From Desulfonema magnum (lineage in GTDB: Bacteria > Desulfobacterota > Desulfobacteria > Desulfobacterales > 4be13): a stretch of 64,000 nt of DNA. The stretch lies in NCBI RefSeq assembly GCF_017377395.1, contig NZ_CP061800.1:62001-126000 (forward strand), read 5' to 3'. The stretch's first letter is position 1, and each line of letters begins with the position of its first letter. Position numbers and translations under genes: made by a program. Shown here piece after piece: positions 1 through 10,088 of the stretch. A model generated the notes under the pieces. It did not search any database. It worked only from the letters and a program-made list of their open reading frames with translations, and was not told the origin of the DNA.

Positions 1-485
1 GAATATCCCTCCCCGAACTGGGCAGGGCTAAAGTCATATCCATTTAAAAACACTCTCTCTAACATAGGATGATGAACAAGTCAATGTAAAAGTGAACTAA
101 AGTGCCTGAAGTGCTTAAAGTGAACTAAAGTGACTAAAGTTAAAAAACTTTCTTGTTTTGTTGCAGCCGAAAGCCATGATCGTTGCTAAGTACCGGACAT
201 AAATTTTCAGGTATAAATCCGGCATCAGACCTGCGAGGTTTCCGGCATGTGTGCGGGACAGCGCAGAAACCCGGCTTTTTTCCCGGACCAAGTGTCTCTC
301 CTGCCGGAAAAAGCCGGGTTTCTCAACCGTCCGTCATATCCGTCCTGCGACAGCCCGAAAACTTTTCCTTCGGGGGACACAATATGTATTTATTCAGTTT
401 CAGTTTCCTGCCGGGCTTTTCTTTGTCAGGAAATAGCTATTGTGTCCCCCGAATTCATTCCGAATTCTCCGTGTATAGCCCCGGA
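1..485. other. Gene-free start of window with direct and inverted repeats
   Basis: No convincing coding region is seen. Positions 91-140 carry short direct repeats of the form AGTGAACTAAAGTG. Positions 369-384 and 438-453 form perfect 16-bp arms (TTCGGGGGACACAATA and its complement) around a 53-nt loop that itself contains a TTTCCTG/CAGGAAA pair. Positions about 271-325 carry CCGG-T-rich inverted arms, a motif also found near 18.6-18.7 kb. Short frames here overlap in all directions and look like chance. Confidence 0.6.
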
Positions 486-992
486 TCAGCCCCTTCTTCT
501 TGGTATAATAGTTTTTTCAGCAGGTTGATAGACTTTCAAACCTTGATCACCAGTAAGAATTTCGACATTAAACCCTATTTCAGAATAATATTCAGCAACT
601 TCTTTTATTGTTGCATCACCGATACCCAAACCCTGACTCGCAAGGTTTGGCCATTTGTCTGCAAGTTCTTTCAAACGCTTTTCATTCCATAACTCACTTT
701 GATGTTCAAACGCTGCCCAGGGTTCGGTTTCAGTCGCGGCTTTTAATATTAAATCTGAAAGTTTTTTTGCTATATCATATCTGTTTCCGTGAGCTTGAGC
801 GATATGATTGCCTGTCTCAATAATTGTTGCCAAAGGAAGCACAAATGTACTCTTATTTTTTAATTCTTCTTCTACTTTCTCATTAATCCGAGTGAAGTCC
901 CATCTGTCGTTACTACCTCCGCAAGTACTTTTTCCAGGAACTTTTAACCAACAGCACAACACAGACGTATCAAAAATAATAACCTTTCTCAT
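486..992 (-). CDS. PIN-domain putative ribonuclease
   Basis: A 168-residue protein with the layout of a PIN-domain nuclease. It opens with a hydrophobic strand and the first acidic residue (VIIFDTS, D8). It continues with E59 in a TIIETGNH stretch, D126 in GIGDATI and D149 in LTGDQGL, which match the four metal-binding acidic positions of the fold. PIN proteins are typically Mg/Mn-dependent RNases, often toxins or defence effectors. The start codon overlaps the stop of the upstream ATPase gene in a TAATG junction, so the two are almost certainly co-translated. Unlike VapC proteins it is longer than usual (about 130 aa) and has no small antitoxin partner. Its role as the effector of the ATPase is inferred from the pairing, not seen directly. 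Confidence 0.8.
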   Translation of the reverse strand: MRKVIIFDTSVLCCWLKVPGKSTCGGSNDRWDFTRINEKVEEELKNKSTFVLPLATIIETGNHIAQAHGNRYDIAKKLSDLILKAATETEPWAAFEHQSELWNEKRLKELADKWPNLASQGLGIGDATIKEVAEYYSEIGFNVEILTGDQGLKVYQPAEKTIIPRRRG

Positions 993-2251
993 TATATCAA
1001 TCTTTCTTTTCTCCGGAGTGCGGATTCCAAACGACCTTCGCCAGATAATTTGCCAACAGGCCCTCTTGCAAGTAATTTAGGAAGTTCATCAATATCTTCC
1101 AAAAGAGTTAACTGACTATGCCCTGTTGTGTTATCCCGATGGCTTATAACGATAAAAGGAATCATTTCTGATCCGAGATTATCAAGTAAGGCAGGGTTAT
1201 GAGTTGTTACTAAAATATCAATATTACGTTCCTGAGCAATTTTTTTAAGAACTTTGATCAATAGTTTGGAACGAGACGGATGGAGGCCATTATCAATTTC
1301 TTCAACAATTAACAAGCTGCCGGTTGGTCTTGTTAAAAGAGCAGTTAATACAGCAAGGAAACGTAAAGTACCATCAGACATACCTCTTGCATCAATCGTT
1401 GTGCTGTTAGTTAATTCTGTCCATTTTTCCTCACAATATAGCATTGCATCGGTTTTAAATTTACCAACATATTCTGAATACACAGCCATGACATCTTTTT
1501 CAGGAAGATGTTTTACATAATTTGTTAACGTATTTTCAATATTTGTTTTTGACTCAGCAGGCAGTGCCGCGATAACTCCGGCAATATTTGAAGCGTCATT
1601 CTTTAATTTATCAGATAAAGGTGAATAATCTCTCATGTGAGAGGGAACAGGATCAAGGATAAAAATTTCCTGAAGTTTCCTGCTTACAGTTTCGATACCC
1701 TGGGCAACTTCTTTCCTTAATGTACCAGTTTGTAATAGTAATTGGCTTAACACACTGTTATTCCTGGTGCATGGTCTTTGTGTACCTCGTTTTTCATTAT
1801 ATAAATATGCAGTTACAGAGGAGACATCGGATTCAATTTCGCCTGTCCAAAATAATCTGATTATATAAGGATTTTTTTTCGTTCTCGGTCTGAATATTTT
1901 TCTTTCTAATCTTTCCTTTTTAATCAGGCAATTCTGATTAACTACTTCCGCTTCAAGTGTATAAACAAATTCCGTGCGTTCTCCGCCTTCGACAGTAATT
2001 TGTAAAGAAAATACATTTTGTCCTTTTCTGCATACCCATTCGATACCGCCTCGCAATCCTGTAACATTAGTGCCGCCTTGTAATGCAGAAGACAGAGATA
2101 TGCCAGAAGTAATTCTTTGAAGAAACAGAAAGGCATCTAATGCATTAGATTTACCACTGGCATTTGTACCTATCAAAACAGTTAAAGGATCAATATATAG
2201 GTTTGCAAGTTTAAAACTTTTCCAATCTTGTAATTGAATCTCTTTTATCAT
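992..2251 (-). CDS. AAA/ABC-type ATPase (AAA_21-like), partner of the PIN protein
   Basis: A 419-residue ATPase of the RecF/SMC/OLD-like class. It has a Walker A motif GTNASGKSN (residues 28-36) after a two-strand N-terminus, an ABC-signature-like GMSDGTLR stretch near residue 290, Walker B LLIVEE (313-318), a D-loop-like NGLHPSR and a switch histidine in TTHN near 351. There is no C-terminal TOPRIM domain, so it is not a complete OLD nuclease. The nuclease activity appears to be supplied by the overlapping PIN gene. Such small ABC-ATPases paired with a separate nuclease or toxin are common in phage-defence modules (PARIS and Septu use the same logic with other effectors). The defence role is inferred from architecture. 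Confidence 0.8.
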   Translation of the reverse strand: MIKEIQLQDWKSFKLANLYIDPLTVLIGTNASGKSNALDAFLFLQRITSGISLSSALQGGTNVTGLRGGIEWVCRKGQNVFSLQITVEGGERTEFVYTLEAEVVNQNCLIKKERLERKIFRPRTKKNPYIIRLFWTGEIESDVSSVTAYLYNEKRGTQRPCTRNNSVLSQLLLQTGTLRKEVAQGIETVSRKLQEIFILDPVPSHMRDYSPLSDKLKNDASNIAGVIAALPAESKTNIENTLTNYVKHLPEKDVMAVYSEYVGKFKTDAMLYCEEKWTELTNSTTIDARGMSDGTLRFLAVLTALLTRPTGSLLIVEEIDNGLHPSRSKLLIKVLKKIAQERNIDILVTTHNPALLDNLGSEMIPFIVISHRDNTTGHSQLTLLEDIDELPKLLARGPVGKLSGEGRLESALRRKERLI

Positions 2252-2561
2252 AATCTTATCTTTATGGCACTGGTTTCGTTTAATGGGAAATTTTGTAAAA
2301 ACATAGGCTTATGTAATTACACAAAAAAAACGTCAACCCACTGATTTTTTAAACAAATCCGACTAATTTTCCTAAAAAAATCCCATTGAACGGAATCAGT
2401 GCCTCTTTGTTTCATTAAATATAAAACTCTGTTTATTTGAATTTACAGATTAAAATAGAGGGAACGACAAGTTCGCCGGCGCAGGCTTTTTTGCGTCCGG
2501 TGCAGATATGGGTCAGCCGGTGGCTTCTCAAATCTGATTTTCCGATTCAGACTGTCAGAAT
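2252..2561. other. Intergenic, A/T-rich
   Basis: Gap between the ATPase gene, which is transcribed leftward from 2251, and the end of the substrate-binding protein gene. The ATPase promoter should lie here, but no clear boxes were recognised. Around 2475-2525 a GC-rich CCGG/GCAGG patch could fold but gives no convincing terminator. Nothing coding is seen. Confidence 0.5.
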
Positions 2562-3299
2562 TCAGCGATAATTGCTGAATATCTGATCCACCGTACCGTC
2601 AGCTTTCATTTCCTCAAATATTTTATTCAGTTTTGCAACGGTTTCTGTAGAAACAGATTTGTTCAATGCCAGATACATAAAAGATTCTTTAATCATAAAA
2701 ACCTGTTCCAATACAGATAACCCTTCTTTTTTTGCCAAATAAGGCCCTAGCAGATTTACGGTCGCCCAGAGATCAATTTTTTCTCCGTCCAGTTTTCTGG
2801 CGTTCAGGTGTTCAGATATGGCATATTCAATTTTAAAACCCTTTTTTTCCAGAAAAATCGCAAATGCATCGCCTTTGCATCCGCCGATTTTATATTTCCG
2901 CGCATCATCCAGCGTACTGATTTTAATATTACGGTTCTTTTTCCCCATCAAAATCCAGCTAGTTGAAACCAAAGGGCCGACCCAGTTAAACAACTGTTCC
3001 CGCTCAGGTGTCCGAAAGGTTGAAAACACACCGTGTCCCGATTTTTGCAGAGCCATGTTATATGAACGGTTCCAAGCATAGATCCGAATCGTATATTCGA
3101 TTCCTGCCCGTTTGAAAAGTTCTCTGACAATCTCTGTTGAAATCCCCGTTATAGGATCGTCAGCATTGCCGATGCTTTCCCCACTGACACGCATATTAAA
3201 TGGCGGATAATCCTCAGTCAGAAGATGCAGCGTTTCTGACCATCCGATGCTCCATGAACAAAAAAACAGCACAATTCCCATACCCAAAATTTTTTTCAT
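2562..3299 (-). CDS. Extracellular solute-binding protein, family 3-like
   Basis: A 245-residue exported protein. The signal peptide occupies about residues 1-21 (hydrophobic core [18 protein letters not shown], then ETLHLL). The mature part begins with [11 protein letters not shown], typical of periplasmic amino-acid-binding proteins (SBP_bac_3). It contains the usual two-lobe pattern, with a [18 protein letters not shown] segment and a late [17 protein letters not shown] strand. No permease or ATPase gene is adjacent. Its start overlaps the stop of the upstream chemoreceptor gene by four bases (ATGA). It may therefore be a stand-alone ligand sensor that presents a compound to the receptor rather than a transporter component. 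The ligand is unknown. Confidence 0.8.
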   Translation of the reverse strand: MKKILGMGIVLFFCSWSIGWSETLHLLTEDYPPFNMRVSGESIGNADDPITGISTEIVRELFKRAGIEYTIRIYAWNRSYNMALQKSGHGVFSTFRTPEREQLFNWVGPLVSTSWILMGKKNRNIKISTLDDARKYKIGGCKGDAFAIFLEKKGFKIEYAISEHLNARKLDGEKIDLWATVNLLGPYLAKKEGLSVLEQVFMIKESFMYLALNKSVSTETVAKLNKIFEEMKADGTVDQIFSNYR

Positions 3300-4855
3300 A
3301 CGTTTCTCCCCTTCACATTTCTGTCAAATATCAACCCATTATTTTGACACTCATTTTTCCGCGTCAGAGACTGCCTCGCGGTTCCTTTGATAACGATGCT
3401 CAGTTCATCAACAATTCTCTTCATTTGTTCAGCCTGAGCATTCATTTCCTGAGAAAAACCTGCGGATTCCTGAGCATTGGCGGCATTCCGCTGTGTTACG
3501 CCATCCATATCAGATGATGCCTGACTGATCTGATTTATTCCTGAAACCTGTTCGCGCGAAGCCAATTCAATCTCTTTTATCAGTGAATCAGCTCTTGATA
3601 TTGCGGCAACAAGTTTTGAAAAGGCTTCATCTGTGATGATGACCATATCGGATGAATCTCTGATTTTATTGACAGTGTCTTCAATCAGACCTGCTGTGTT
3701 CTTTGCTGATGTTGCTGTACGCATTGAAAGGTTTCTGACCTCATCCGCAACCACTGCAAATCCGGAACCAGCTTCTCCGGCTCTGGCAGCCTCAACCGCC
3801 GCATTCAGTGCCAGCAGATTGGTCTGAAAGGCTATTCCGTCTATGGTTTCAATAATTTTTGATGTGCTTCTGCTGGATTCGGAAATCTCTTCCATTGCTT
3901 TCATAAGTCCGGTTATTACACTGTTCAGTTTTTCAGTCTCATGGCTGACTTCTTTCATAAGTAAATTGGCATCGTTGGAATTATCTGCGTTCTGCTTGAT
4001 CATTGAAGACATTTCCTCAGCAGATGAAGATATTTCTTCTATGGATGAAGCCTGTTTCGAAGCGTCCTGAGCCAAAGTCTGACTCGCGGCTGAGATTTCT
4101 TCTGAGGATGAAACAAACAGTTCGGCATTTGTCCTAAGCGTCTCAATAATTCGCTGGATCGGTCTGATGGCAATGATTTCAAGACAGACCGTTATGCTGG
4201 CAGCTAACAGTATAACGATGCAGAAAACAGCGGCCGCCTCTTTGAAAATCAGATTTTCAATCTTTGCCCCGATCATGTCTCTTAAATCTGAAATTTCTTT
4301 TTGCATCTGTTCTCTGCTTTGCCGGATTTCTGCATTAAGCAGAGACTCTGTATAATAAATTTGTACTTTGCCTAATTTTTCTTTTCCGTAAAAAGCTTCT
4401 GCCTGAAAGGATAATTTTTCGTTGATGCCGATGTTTTCAGGAACGGTTTTACCGGCTTGGATTTCAGGATTTTTCCATGCGGCAGCCAAGGGCCTGTTTT
4501 CAATGTCCGTAACGCTTACAGCTATGATCTGGGGAATTTTCAGATACGATTTTATCGCATCTTCAAGCCCTTCCCAGTCATAATTATAGATGAACATCCC
4601 GCACAGATTGCCCATTATTTCGGTATTGACACTGAAGTCTGCCTGAAACGCTTTTTTCCGCTTTTCCATCTGTGTGTCAGTAAGCTTCTCTGCCAGCTGT
4701 TTCTGTTCTCTCAAAAGAAACTCCGCCATTCCAAATTGAAAATTCAGCAATAGCAGTACGGTAAGGACTAAAAGAACGAAAATGACAAGCCCGTTAATCA
4801 CGGAAGTCTTTGCCGAAATCCCGAATCTTCCTGTTGCAAAATATCTGTTCTTCAA
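3296..4855 (-). CDS. Methyl-accepting chemotaxis protein
   Basis: A 519-residue membrane chemoreceptor. A transmembrane segment lies at about residues 18-40, followed by an extracytoplasmic domain of about 165 residues, a second membrane segment ([17 protein letters not shown], about 208-228) and a cytoplasmic coiled-coil signalling domain. The hairpin tip shows the canonical [20 protein letters not shown] and [15 protein letters not shown] motifs that contact CheA and CheW. Glu/Gln-Ala/Ser-Ser stretches such as SSSAEEMSS are likely methylation sites. A clear HAMP domain is not evident after the second membrane segment. It is first in a two-gene unit with the binding protein (4-bp overlap), which suggests the two sense the same ligand. 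Confidence 0.92.
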   Translation of the reverse strand: MKNRYFATGRFGISAKTSVINGLVIFVLLVLTVLLLLNFQFGMAEFLLREQKQLAEKLTDTQMEKRKKAFQADFSVNTEIMGNLCGMFIYNYDWEGLEDAIKSYLKIPQIIAVSVTDIENRPLAAAWKNPEIQAGKTVPENIGINEKLSFQAEAFYGKEKLGKVQIYYTESLLNAEIRQSREQMQKEISDLRDMIGAKIENLIFKEAAAVFCIVILLAASITVCLEIIAIRPIQRIIETLRTNAELFVSSSEEISAASQTLAQDASKQASSIEEISSSAEEMSSMIKQNADNSNDANLLMKEVSHETEKLNSVITGLMKAMEEISESSRSTSKIIETIDGIAFQTNLLALNAAVEAARAGEAGSGFAVVADEVRNLSMRTATSAKNTAGLIEDTVNKIRDSSDMVIITDEAFSKLVAAISRADSLIKEIELASREQVSGINQISQASSDMDGVTQRNAANAQESAGFSQEMNAQAEQMKRIVDELSIVIKGTARQSLTRKNECQNNGLIFDRNVKGRNV

Positions 4856-5592
4856 TTTTATCCTTTCGTCATTTTCACCAGCTTATAAAACATATTTTGA
4901 CATCCTTCATTTACCAGTTTACACTTTGCTACAGAACAATCTTGCAAATTATTTTACAATTCAGAAAAAGTGCAAACTGATCTTCGGCTTTTATAAAAAA
5001 CAATTTTATATTATACCATAAAATAATAATAAAATCAAGGTTTTTTCTTAAAACTTTTCTTTCAGCCGGAACTGAACAGTCTTAAAATTTTTCGGCATGT
5101 GCAGTTAAGCATAACTATTTGAAATCAAATGTAGCTGTAGGGTGGGTGGAGCGAAGCGCAACCCACCGTTTACTGAATTTCGGTGAGTTCCGCTTCGCTA
5201 CACCCTCGGATTGGGAAACAGAACCGACTTTTGCCGGATTTGCCAATCGGGCGGGAGCGATTTCGTAAGTGAGAGAATGTCGTTGAAAGGAGCCCGAACC
5301 GGGGGCACGGCTTAACAAAAGAAAGAAATTCTTATAGCGGATCATCTGCTGAAAGCCGCCGGTTTTCATTGTGACTGTCGGGTCATTGGCTATTTATACC
5401 CGATGATCAAATTTTTGACCCGGTTCGAACAAAAAGTTTGTCATTCCGTTCGACTGAACTCATGCCGAAGCCTGCGAAAGCAGGAATCCGTTTTGGGCCG
5501 ATGCAGTGCTTCCGGGAACTGTGGATTCCTGCTTTCGCAGGAATGACAGAAAACAACTTGGTGATTGAGGGTATAAAACTTTTATTCAGGCT
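4856..5592. repeat. Intergenic repeats (GGGTGGGTGGAGCGAAGCG unit and GCAGGAATCC palindrome)
   Basis: A/T-rich sequence upstream of the chemoreceptor (to about 5050). Then one copy of a GTAGGGTGGGTGGAGCGAAG-type repeat at 5137-5168, and a palindrome at 5470-5550 built from GCGAAAGCAGGAATCC and its complement. Both families recur in this window (6289-6339, 13960-14028; 13501-13588, 18435-18583). A short frame across 5115-5369 consists largely of repeat sequence and is not supported as a gene. Confidence 0.65.
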
Positions 5593-5976
5593 CTATGCGG
5601 CTTTTTTCTGACGATTTTTGGCGGTTTTAATTTTTTTTCCATATTTTTCACAAAAAAAACGGATACATTCAGGTGCGATGTCAATTGTTTTTTCGTCATA
5701 CAATCCTGTTTCCGGATTTAGCCAGATAAGCGTATAGTCACCTTTTACCCATTTGAATCTTTTTTTATCTCTGAGTGGTAAAAAAGCATCTCCTGGATTT
5801 TCCTTCACAATCAGCGGATAAAAATCCAGCTCATAGATTGATACATCCAGATTTTCCTCAAACCATAATCTCAGGATATAATCTTTTACATGTTCGGCTT
5901 TGAGAAGCCCTCGCTCAAATTTGTCTTTCCAATTTGATTCATCTTTGGCATATTCAGACCATTCTTTCCATTTCAT
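5593..5976 (-). CDS. DUF2442-type C-terminal protein paired with DUF4160
   Basis: A 127-residue small protein that I assign tentatively to the DUF2442 group from its position and from the strand pattern YPLIVKENPGDAFLPLRDKKRF followed by a basic tail. It starts five bases after the DUF4160 gene stops, so the two form one transcription unit. DUF4160/DUF2442 pairs occur widely as small two-gene units and are often described as toxin-antitoxin-like. The activity is not established. No catalytic motif is visible here. Confidence 0.55.
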   Translation of the reverse strand: MKWKEWSEYAKDESNWKDKFERGLLKAEHVKDYILRLWFEENLDVSIYELDFYPLIVKENPGDAFLPLRDKKRFKWVKGDYTLIWLNPETGLYDEKTIDIAPECIRFFCEKYGKKIKTAKNRQKKAA

Positions 5977-5981
5977 GATAT

Positions 5982-6254
5982 TTATCCCACAATTGATATA
6001 AGCTTATTATTCATGGCATGTTCCCATTGCTCAAGCAGTTCCTGCTCATGGACATCAACCCATGCTTCCACCATTTTTTTCAATTTCGGAGGCAGGTCCT
6101 TACCAGGTTTTATCCATCTTTTTGCTCTGATTTCATAACGGTAGCTTTTTACATCATTTTGATATTTGACATGAACATGTGGCGGTGCATGATCATTGTA
6201 ATTCATCAGAACGATCAGTGTCCCTTTCTTAAAGGGATGCGATACAGGTGGCAT
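5982..6254 (-). CDS. DUF4160 family protein
   Basis: A 90-residue protein with the DUF4160 hallmark, a strand followed by NYNDHAPPHVHVKYQ, with the conserved histidines of the HxPPHxHV block near residues 22-28. A basic AKRWIKPGKDLPP segment and a helical C-terminus (EAWVDVHEQELLEQWEHA) complete the fold. It precedes and is coupled to the DUF2442-like gene. The biochemical role is unknown. The chosen ATG gives the usual length of the family. Confidence 0.8.
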   Translation of the reverse strand: MPPVSHPFKKGTLIVLMNYNDHAPPHVHVKYQNDVKSYRYEIRAKRWIKPGKDLPPKLKKMVEAWVDVHEQELLEQWEHAMNNKLISIVG

Positions 6255-6520
6255 AATTTATTATTCTCTAAAAATAAAATATCCGGAACGTAGGGTGACC
6301 GCACAAGGTGGGTTGCGCTTCGCTTCACCCACCCTACGTTTTTCATGGTTCGTTGTGGCTGGCAAGTCATGCCCGTTTATATGAAAGTGTCAGATGTTAA
6401 GTGTTAAGTGTCAGGAAAAACAGCAAGATTTTCATCATTCGTTGTGGCAGGCAGCTCATGGCCGTTTATATGAAAGATATGTGTGATCTGTAATTTAAAA
6501 TGATGCTGTCAAATTGGTTT
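6255..6520. repeat. Repeat-containing spacer
   Basis: Positions 6289-6339 form a palindrome of the GTAGGGTG...CACCCTAC family. At 6394-6418 there is a short run of TTAAGTG/TTAGGTG-like heptamers. Around 6353-6375 and 6434-6470 a sentence-like duplication (GGTTCGTTGTGGC, CATGGCCGTTTATATGAAAG) appears twice. No gene is seen. Confidence 0.6.
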
Positions 6521-7903
6521 TCAGAATTCAATACTGTTCGGCGTTCTCGGAAAGGGGATGACATCCCTGATATTGCGGATGCCTGTCACCAGCATGATGA
6601 GCCGCTCAAATCCGAGGCCGAAACCGCTGTGCGGGACAGTTCCGAATTTTCGGGTGTCAAGATACCACCAGTAATTTTCCTGGGACAGTCCCATTTCATT
6701 CATCCGTGATTTAAGCACGTCAAGGCGTTCCTCACGCTGGCTCCCGCCAATGATTTCTCCGACACCCGGGACAAGAACATCCATTGCCGCGACGGTTTCG
6801 CCATCATCATTCACTCTCATATAAAACGGTTTGATGTCTTTGGGATAATCATAGACAATGACAGGTTTTTTAAAATGTTTTTCAGTAAGGTGGCGTTCAT
6901 GTTCAGATTGCAGATCTTTCCCAAAATCAACAGGATAGTCAAATTTTTTCCCGGACCTGTTCAAAATTTTCACAGCCGCTTTGTACGGCAGACGGACATA
7001 TTCTGATGATGCGATATTTTCCAAGGTCCGCATCAGGGTTTTATCCACAAATTTTGCAAAAAGCTCCAGGTCTTCGGGACATTCTTCCATAACATAACTG
7101 CTCAGATATTTTATGAAAGCTTCGGCAATCTCCATGTTTTCGGTAAGATCACAGAAAGCCATTTCCGGTTCCACCATCCAGAATTCTGCCGCATGTCTCC
7201 GGGTATTGGAATTCTCCGCTCTGAATGTGGGGCCGAATGTGTAAACATCCCCCAGGGACAGGGCAAACATTTCTGCGGATAACTGTCCGGAAACTGTCAG
7301 ATTTGTCTCTTTGCCAAAAAAATCCTGTGCATAGTCGGGTTTTCCATCTTTTTTCGAGGGACTGTCCGGAGCCAATGTCGTGACCCTGAACATCTCTCCC
7401 GCGCCCTCGCAGTCAGACCCGGTGATAATGGGAGAATGCAGATATCTGAACCCTCTGTCTCTGAAAAATTTGTGTACAGCATAGGATAGTTCCGAGCGGA
7501 TACGGAATGCAGCCCCGTATTTGTTTGTTCTGGGCCTTAAATGTGCGATGGTTCTTAAAAACTCATCCGTATGACGTTTTTTCTGCAAAGGATAGGTGTC
7601 CGGAGCAATGCTGATGATCTCTGCTTTTTCCGCCTGAATCTCCCATTTCTGTCCTTTTCCCCGAGATTCTATGAGCGTACCAGTCACAGCAATGGCAGAA
7701 CCTGTGGTAAGTTTTTTAATATCTTCATAATGTTCCAAAGTATCGTCAGCAACAACCTGTATGTTTTTGAGACATGATCCGTCATTGATTTCAATAAACG
7801 AAAAGGTTTTTGAATCGCGTCGGGTTCTGACCCATCCTTTGAAAAAAAACTTATCCCCGGGAACATCTGATTTTAAAATTTCGATTATTTTTGTACGTTT
7901 CAT
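6521..7903 (-). CDS. asnS: Asparaginyl-tRNA synthetase
   Basis: A 460-residue class IIb aminoacyl-tRNA synthetase that charges tRNA-Asn with asparagine in the cytoplasm. The N-terminal OB-fold anticodon-binding domain (about 1-110) includes [22 protein letters not shown]. The catalytic core follows, with motif 2 in [26 protein letters not shown] and motif 3 in [16 protein letters not shown] near the C-terminus. The ending [15 protein letters not shown] is typical of AsnRS. Full length with no gaps. It stands alone, convergent with nothing, and is followed by a repeat-rich spacer. Confidence 0.97.
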   Translation of the reverse strand: MKRTKIIEILKSDVPGDKFFFKGWVRTRRDSKTFSFIEINDGSCLKNIQVVADDTLEHYEDIKKLTTGSAIAVTGTLIESRGKGQKWEIQAEKAEIISIAPDTYPLQKKRHTDEFLRTIAHLRPRTNKYGAAFRIRSELSYAVHKFFRDRGFRYLHSPIITGSDCEGAGEMFRVTTLAPDSPSKKDGKPDYAQDFFGKETNLTVSGQLSAEMFALSLGDVYTFGPTFRAENSNTRRHAAEFWMVEPEMAFCDLTENMEIAEAFIKYLSSYVMEECPEDLELFAKFVDKTLMRTLENIASSEYVRLPYKAAVKILNRSGKKFDYPVDFGKDLQSEHERHLTEKHFKKPVIVYDYPKDIKPFYMRVNDDGETVAAMDVLVPGVGEIIGGSQREERLDVLKSRMNEMGLSQENYWWYLDTRKFGTVPHSGFGLGFERLIMLVTGIRNIRDVIPFPRTPNSIEF

Positions 7904-8176
7904 TAGAAAATCTCCATGATCGTAACTCTCAGGATATACATTTTCTGATACAGACCGCCCGCGCTTCCGAAGTTTTATAAATGCACTCGTAAGTTAAGGC
8001 AACAGTTGTCTCAGGAATGCGAAAATCATCTTTCGCGCTGATTCCGAAAAAAAAATTTTCAGACCCGGGCAGTTTATAATTATGCTTATAATAAGGAAAA
8101 AGCCGTCTCCGGAGCGCGAAAATCATTTTTCACACTGACTCCGAAATTCAGGCAGATAAATCGAAAAATGCAAAAA
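7904..8176. repeat. Spacer with two degenerate direct repeats
   Basis: Two copies of a sequence resembling GCGAAAATCATYTTTCRCRC followed by TGAYTCCGAAA occur at about 8027-8060 and 8115-8148. They may be decayed copies of one mobile or regulatory repeat. No gene is supported. Confidence 0.4.
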
Positions 8177-8596
8177 TCATACATCCGCATCCGCAGGAGG
8201 AGGCACAGGAACTTTGAAAAATTTTATTCCCTCTTCTTCTAAGGTTTTTTCTTCCTCTTCAGTGCTGTTTCCCTTTATATTCCTGGGCTTGGAGACACCG
8301 TAATGGATTTTAAGGGCTTCCTTGGCAAAATCACAACCCACATCTTCGAAATTTTTATCCACAAAATCTGCTATTTTATTATTTATATCAGTAAGTTCAG
8401 CCTGCTGATCAGAAACCTCTCTTGCTGTCCGGGACGATTTTATCGCAAACGCGGAAGGGATTTTGAAAACAGAGGTATCATTACAAACCGGGCAGGCAAT
8501 CAGAGATTTTTCCTTTTGCTCCTCGTATGCCTGACTGTCTTCAAACCAACCTTCAAACGTATGACCGTTGCTGCATTGCAAATCAAATGCTATCAT
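8177..8596 (-). CDS. DUF1178 family zinc-ribbon-like protein
   Basis: A 139-residue protein that starts with MIAFDLQCSNGHTFEGWF and has CPVC at about residues 36-39. The CSNGH and CPVC pairs are the conserved zinc-ribbon-like cysteine/histidine ligands of DUF1178. The acidic C-terminus is common in the family. The function of DUF1178 is unknown. Its start overlaps the stop of the upstream LEA-type lipoprotein gene by four bases, so the two are co-expressed. Confidence 0.85.
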   Translation of the reverse strand: MIAFDLQCSNGHTFEGWFEDSQAYEEQKEKSLIACPVCNDTSVFKIPSAFAIKSSRTAREVSDQQAELTDINNKIADFVDKNFEDVGCDFAKEALKIHYGVSKPRNIKGNSTEEEEKTLEEEGIKFFKVPVPPPADADV

Positions 8597-9492
8597 TTCA
8601 TTTCTGTTCCTTCCTTAATAAAAGACACATTGCCAGTATGGTGAAACGGAAAGTTTTTCTTACCCATTTTAGGGACATAAAATTTCATTTTTCCTGATAA
8701 TTCATATTCGGACGAAGCTTTTGTCAATACATTATCCAAAGACCAGTCCAGCTCTGAAAAAGTGACATTCATCGGAATTTTCACCAAGGATGAGCTGTTT
8801 TCAGCAATGGGAGAGACGGTCTTAAAGGAGCCTTTGGCAAATCTTGTTTCAGACAGATTTATGCTGTAATTCAATCCCTTTAACTGAATTGGAAACGGAT
8901 TGGGGTTCTCTATGCTAAAAACAATTATCACTGTGGATGTTCCGGTCAAGGAAAAATTTGAAGTATCAACATATTTTATTGATATTTTCGGCAGCCCGGG
9001 GATGTCAATAAATCCCTTTGTCTGATACGGAATCGCAAAAGGGCCCGCACCAATGAATCCGGATAAATCATAAGCAATTTTATCGGATTGAATAAACTCT
9101 GTGACCGATTCGAACAACCCCGGGTAATTGAAAGTGACAGACAACCCCACCTGCTCCGAACCAACCGCTTTTAAGGGAATCCCTTTGTCAGCGACCCCTT
9201 TTATAAATTTTTTGTCGTTAATTTTGAAACTGTAACCAATACTTCTGATTTTTATGCTCATGGGATTGGGGTTACTGACCTTGAAACTGAACACTGGTGT
9301 TGATTCAAACAATGACATATTTTCCAGCGTCATACCCTCAAATGTGACAACAGGTTTGTCAAGAAGCTCCTGGTCCACGAGTGTGGCACATCCCCATATC
9401 ATCATTATTTTTACAATTAAAACAACTAAAACTGTCTTTTTATGTGCGTTTGTCCTTTGAAAAAAATTTCCTGCACTCATTGTTTTTTTCAT
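8593..9492 (-). CDS. LEA type 2 family lipoprotein
   Basis: A 299-residue envelope lipoprotein. A hydrophobic segment (VLVVLIVKIMMIWGC) ends in a cysteine near residue 35, a plausible lipobox, so the mature protein would be lipid-anchored. Two LEA_2/WHy domains follow, each with the hallmark NPNPxxI motif (SNPNPMSIKI near 74 and ENPNPFPIQL near 200) and an alternating beta-strand pattern. Bacterial WHy proteins are associated with desiccation or envelope stress, but the role here is unknown. The signal segment is long; a later start at M29 or M30 is possible. Confidence 0.85.
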   Translation of the reverse strand: MKKTMSAGNFFQRTNAHKKTVLVVLIVKIMMIWGCATLVDQELLDKPVVTFEGMTLENMSLFESTPVFSFKVSNPNPMSIKIRSIGYSFKINDKKFIKGVADKGIPLKAVGSEQVGLSVTFNYPGLFESVTEFIQSDKIAYDLSGFIGAGPFAIPYQTKGFIDIPGLPKISIKYVDTSNFSLTGTSTVIIVFSIENPNPFPIQLKGLNYSINLSETRFAKGSFKTVSPIAENSSSLVKIPMNVTFSELDWSLDNVLTKASSEYELSGKMKFYVPKMGKKNFPFHHTGNVSFIKEGTEMK

Positions 9493-10088
9493 TATATTTT
9501 TTTCATTATACTAGAAAATGATAAAAAGTTGTGATAATAGCAGTCCGTGGTGATTTCTTTTTTTATAACAAAAAAATTCTCAGTTGCATAGTGGGAGAAT
9601 CCCATAAAATAGCATTTCTTTGACTTTTTTTCATCTCGTCTGTACAAAATATTTTAAACTCAACAGGTTATCATGAATATGACACAGATGACAGCATTTT
9701 TGATTAGCATAACTGTCAGATCATATCAATCTTATTTTAAACAACGCATCAGGTCTGAATTTACAACAGGAACGTATTACATCTGAAAATTAAAGAATAA
9801 ACATGATGTATAATAAGGTAAAGATGATTTTCCTTATTGGGGGATTTGGAGCAATGCGGATTGGAGACGTCGGTGGTGTGATTTTGTTCTTCCCACACTT
9901 CGGCGTGAGTGGGAACGCATGATGGCCGGAGGGTCAGTCCCCCCGGCTGAAAGCAAAAGCATCCTAAAGAAAGCTGCGAAACAGTCTCAGATCGCAAATG
10001 TTCATAAAAAAATTTGGGTTATCAGTCCTTTAGCAGGCTTTCGTTTTCAGCTCCGACATTACGATGCCGAGGCTTGTTTCGAAGCCTT
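9493..10088. other. Gene-free A/T-rich spacer
   Basis: Strongly A/T-rich from 9493 to 9840, then a GC-richer patch (9840-9990) with the sequence family GTGGGAACGCATGATGGCC, related to the TTCCCACGC repeat seen at 15.7-15.85 kb. Short minus-strand frames lack ribosome sites and homologous character. The promoter of the lipoprotein gene should be near 9500-9560. Confidence 0.5.

Noticed and set aside
5115..5369. 84-codon minus-strand frame
   Set aside because: Overlaps the GTAGGGTGGG repeat and has no recognisable start context or domain.
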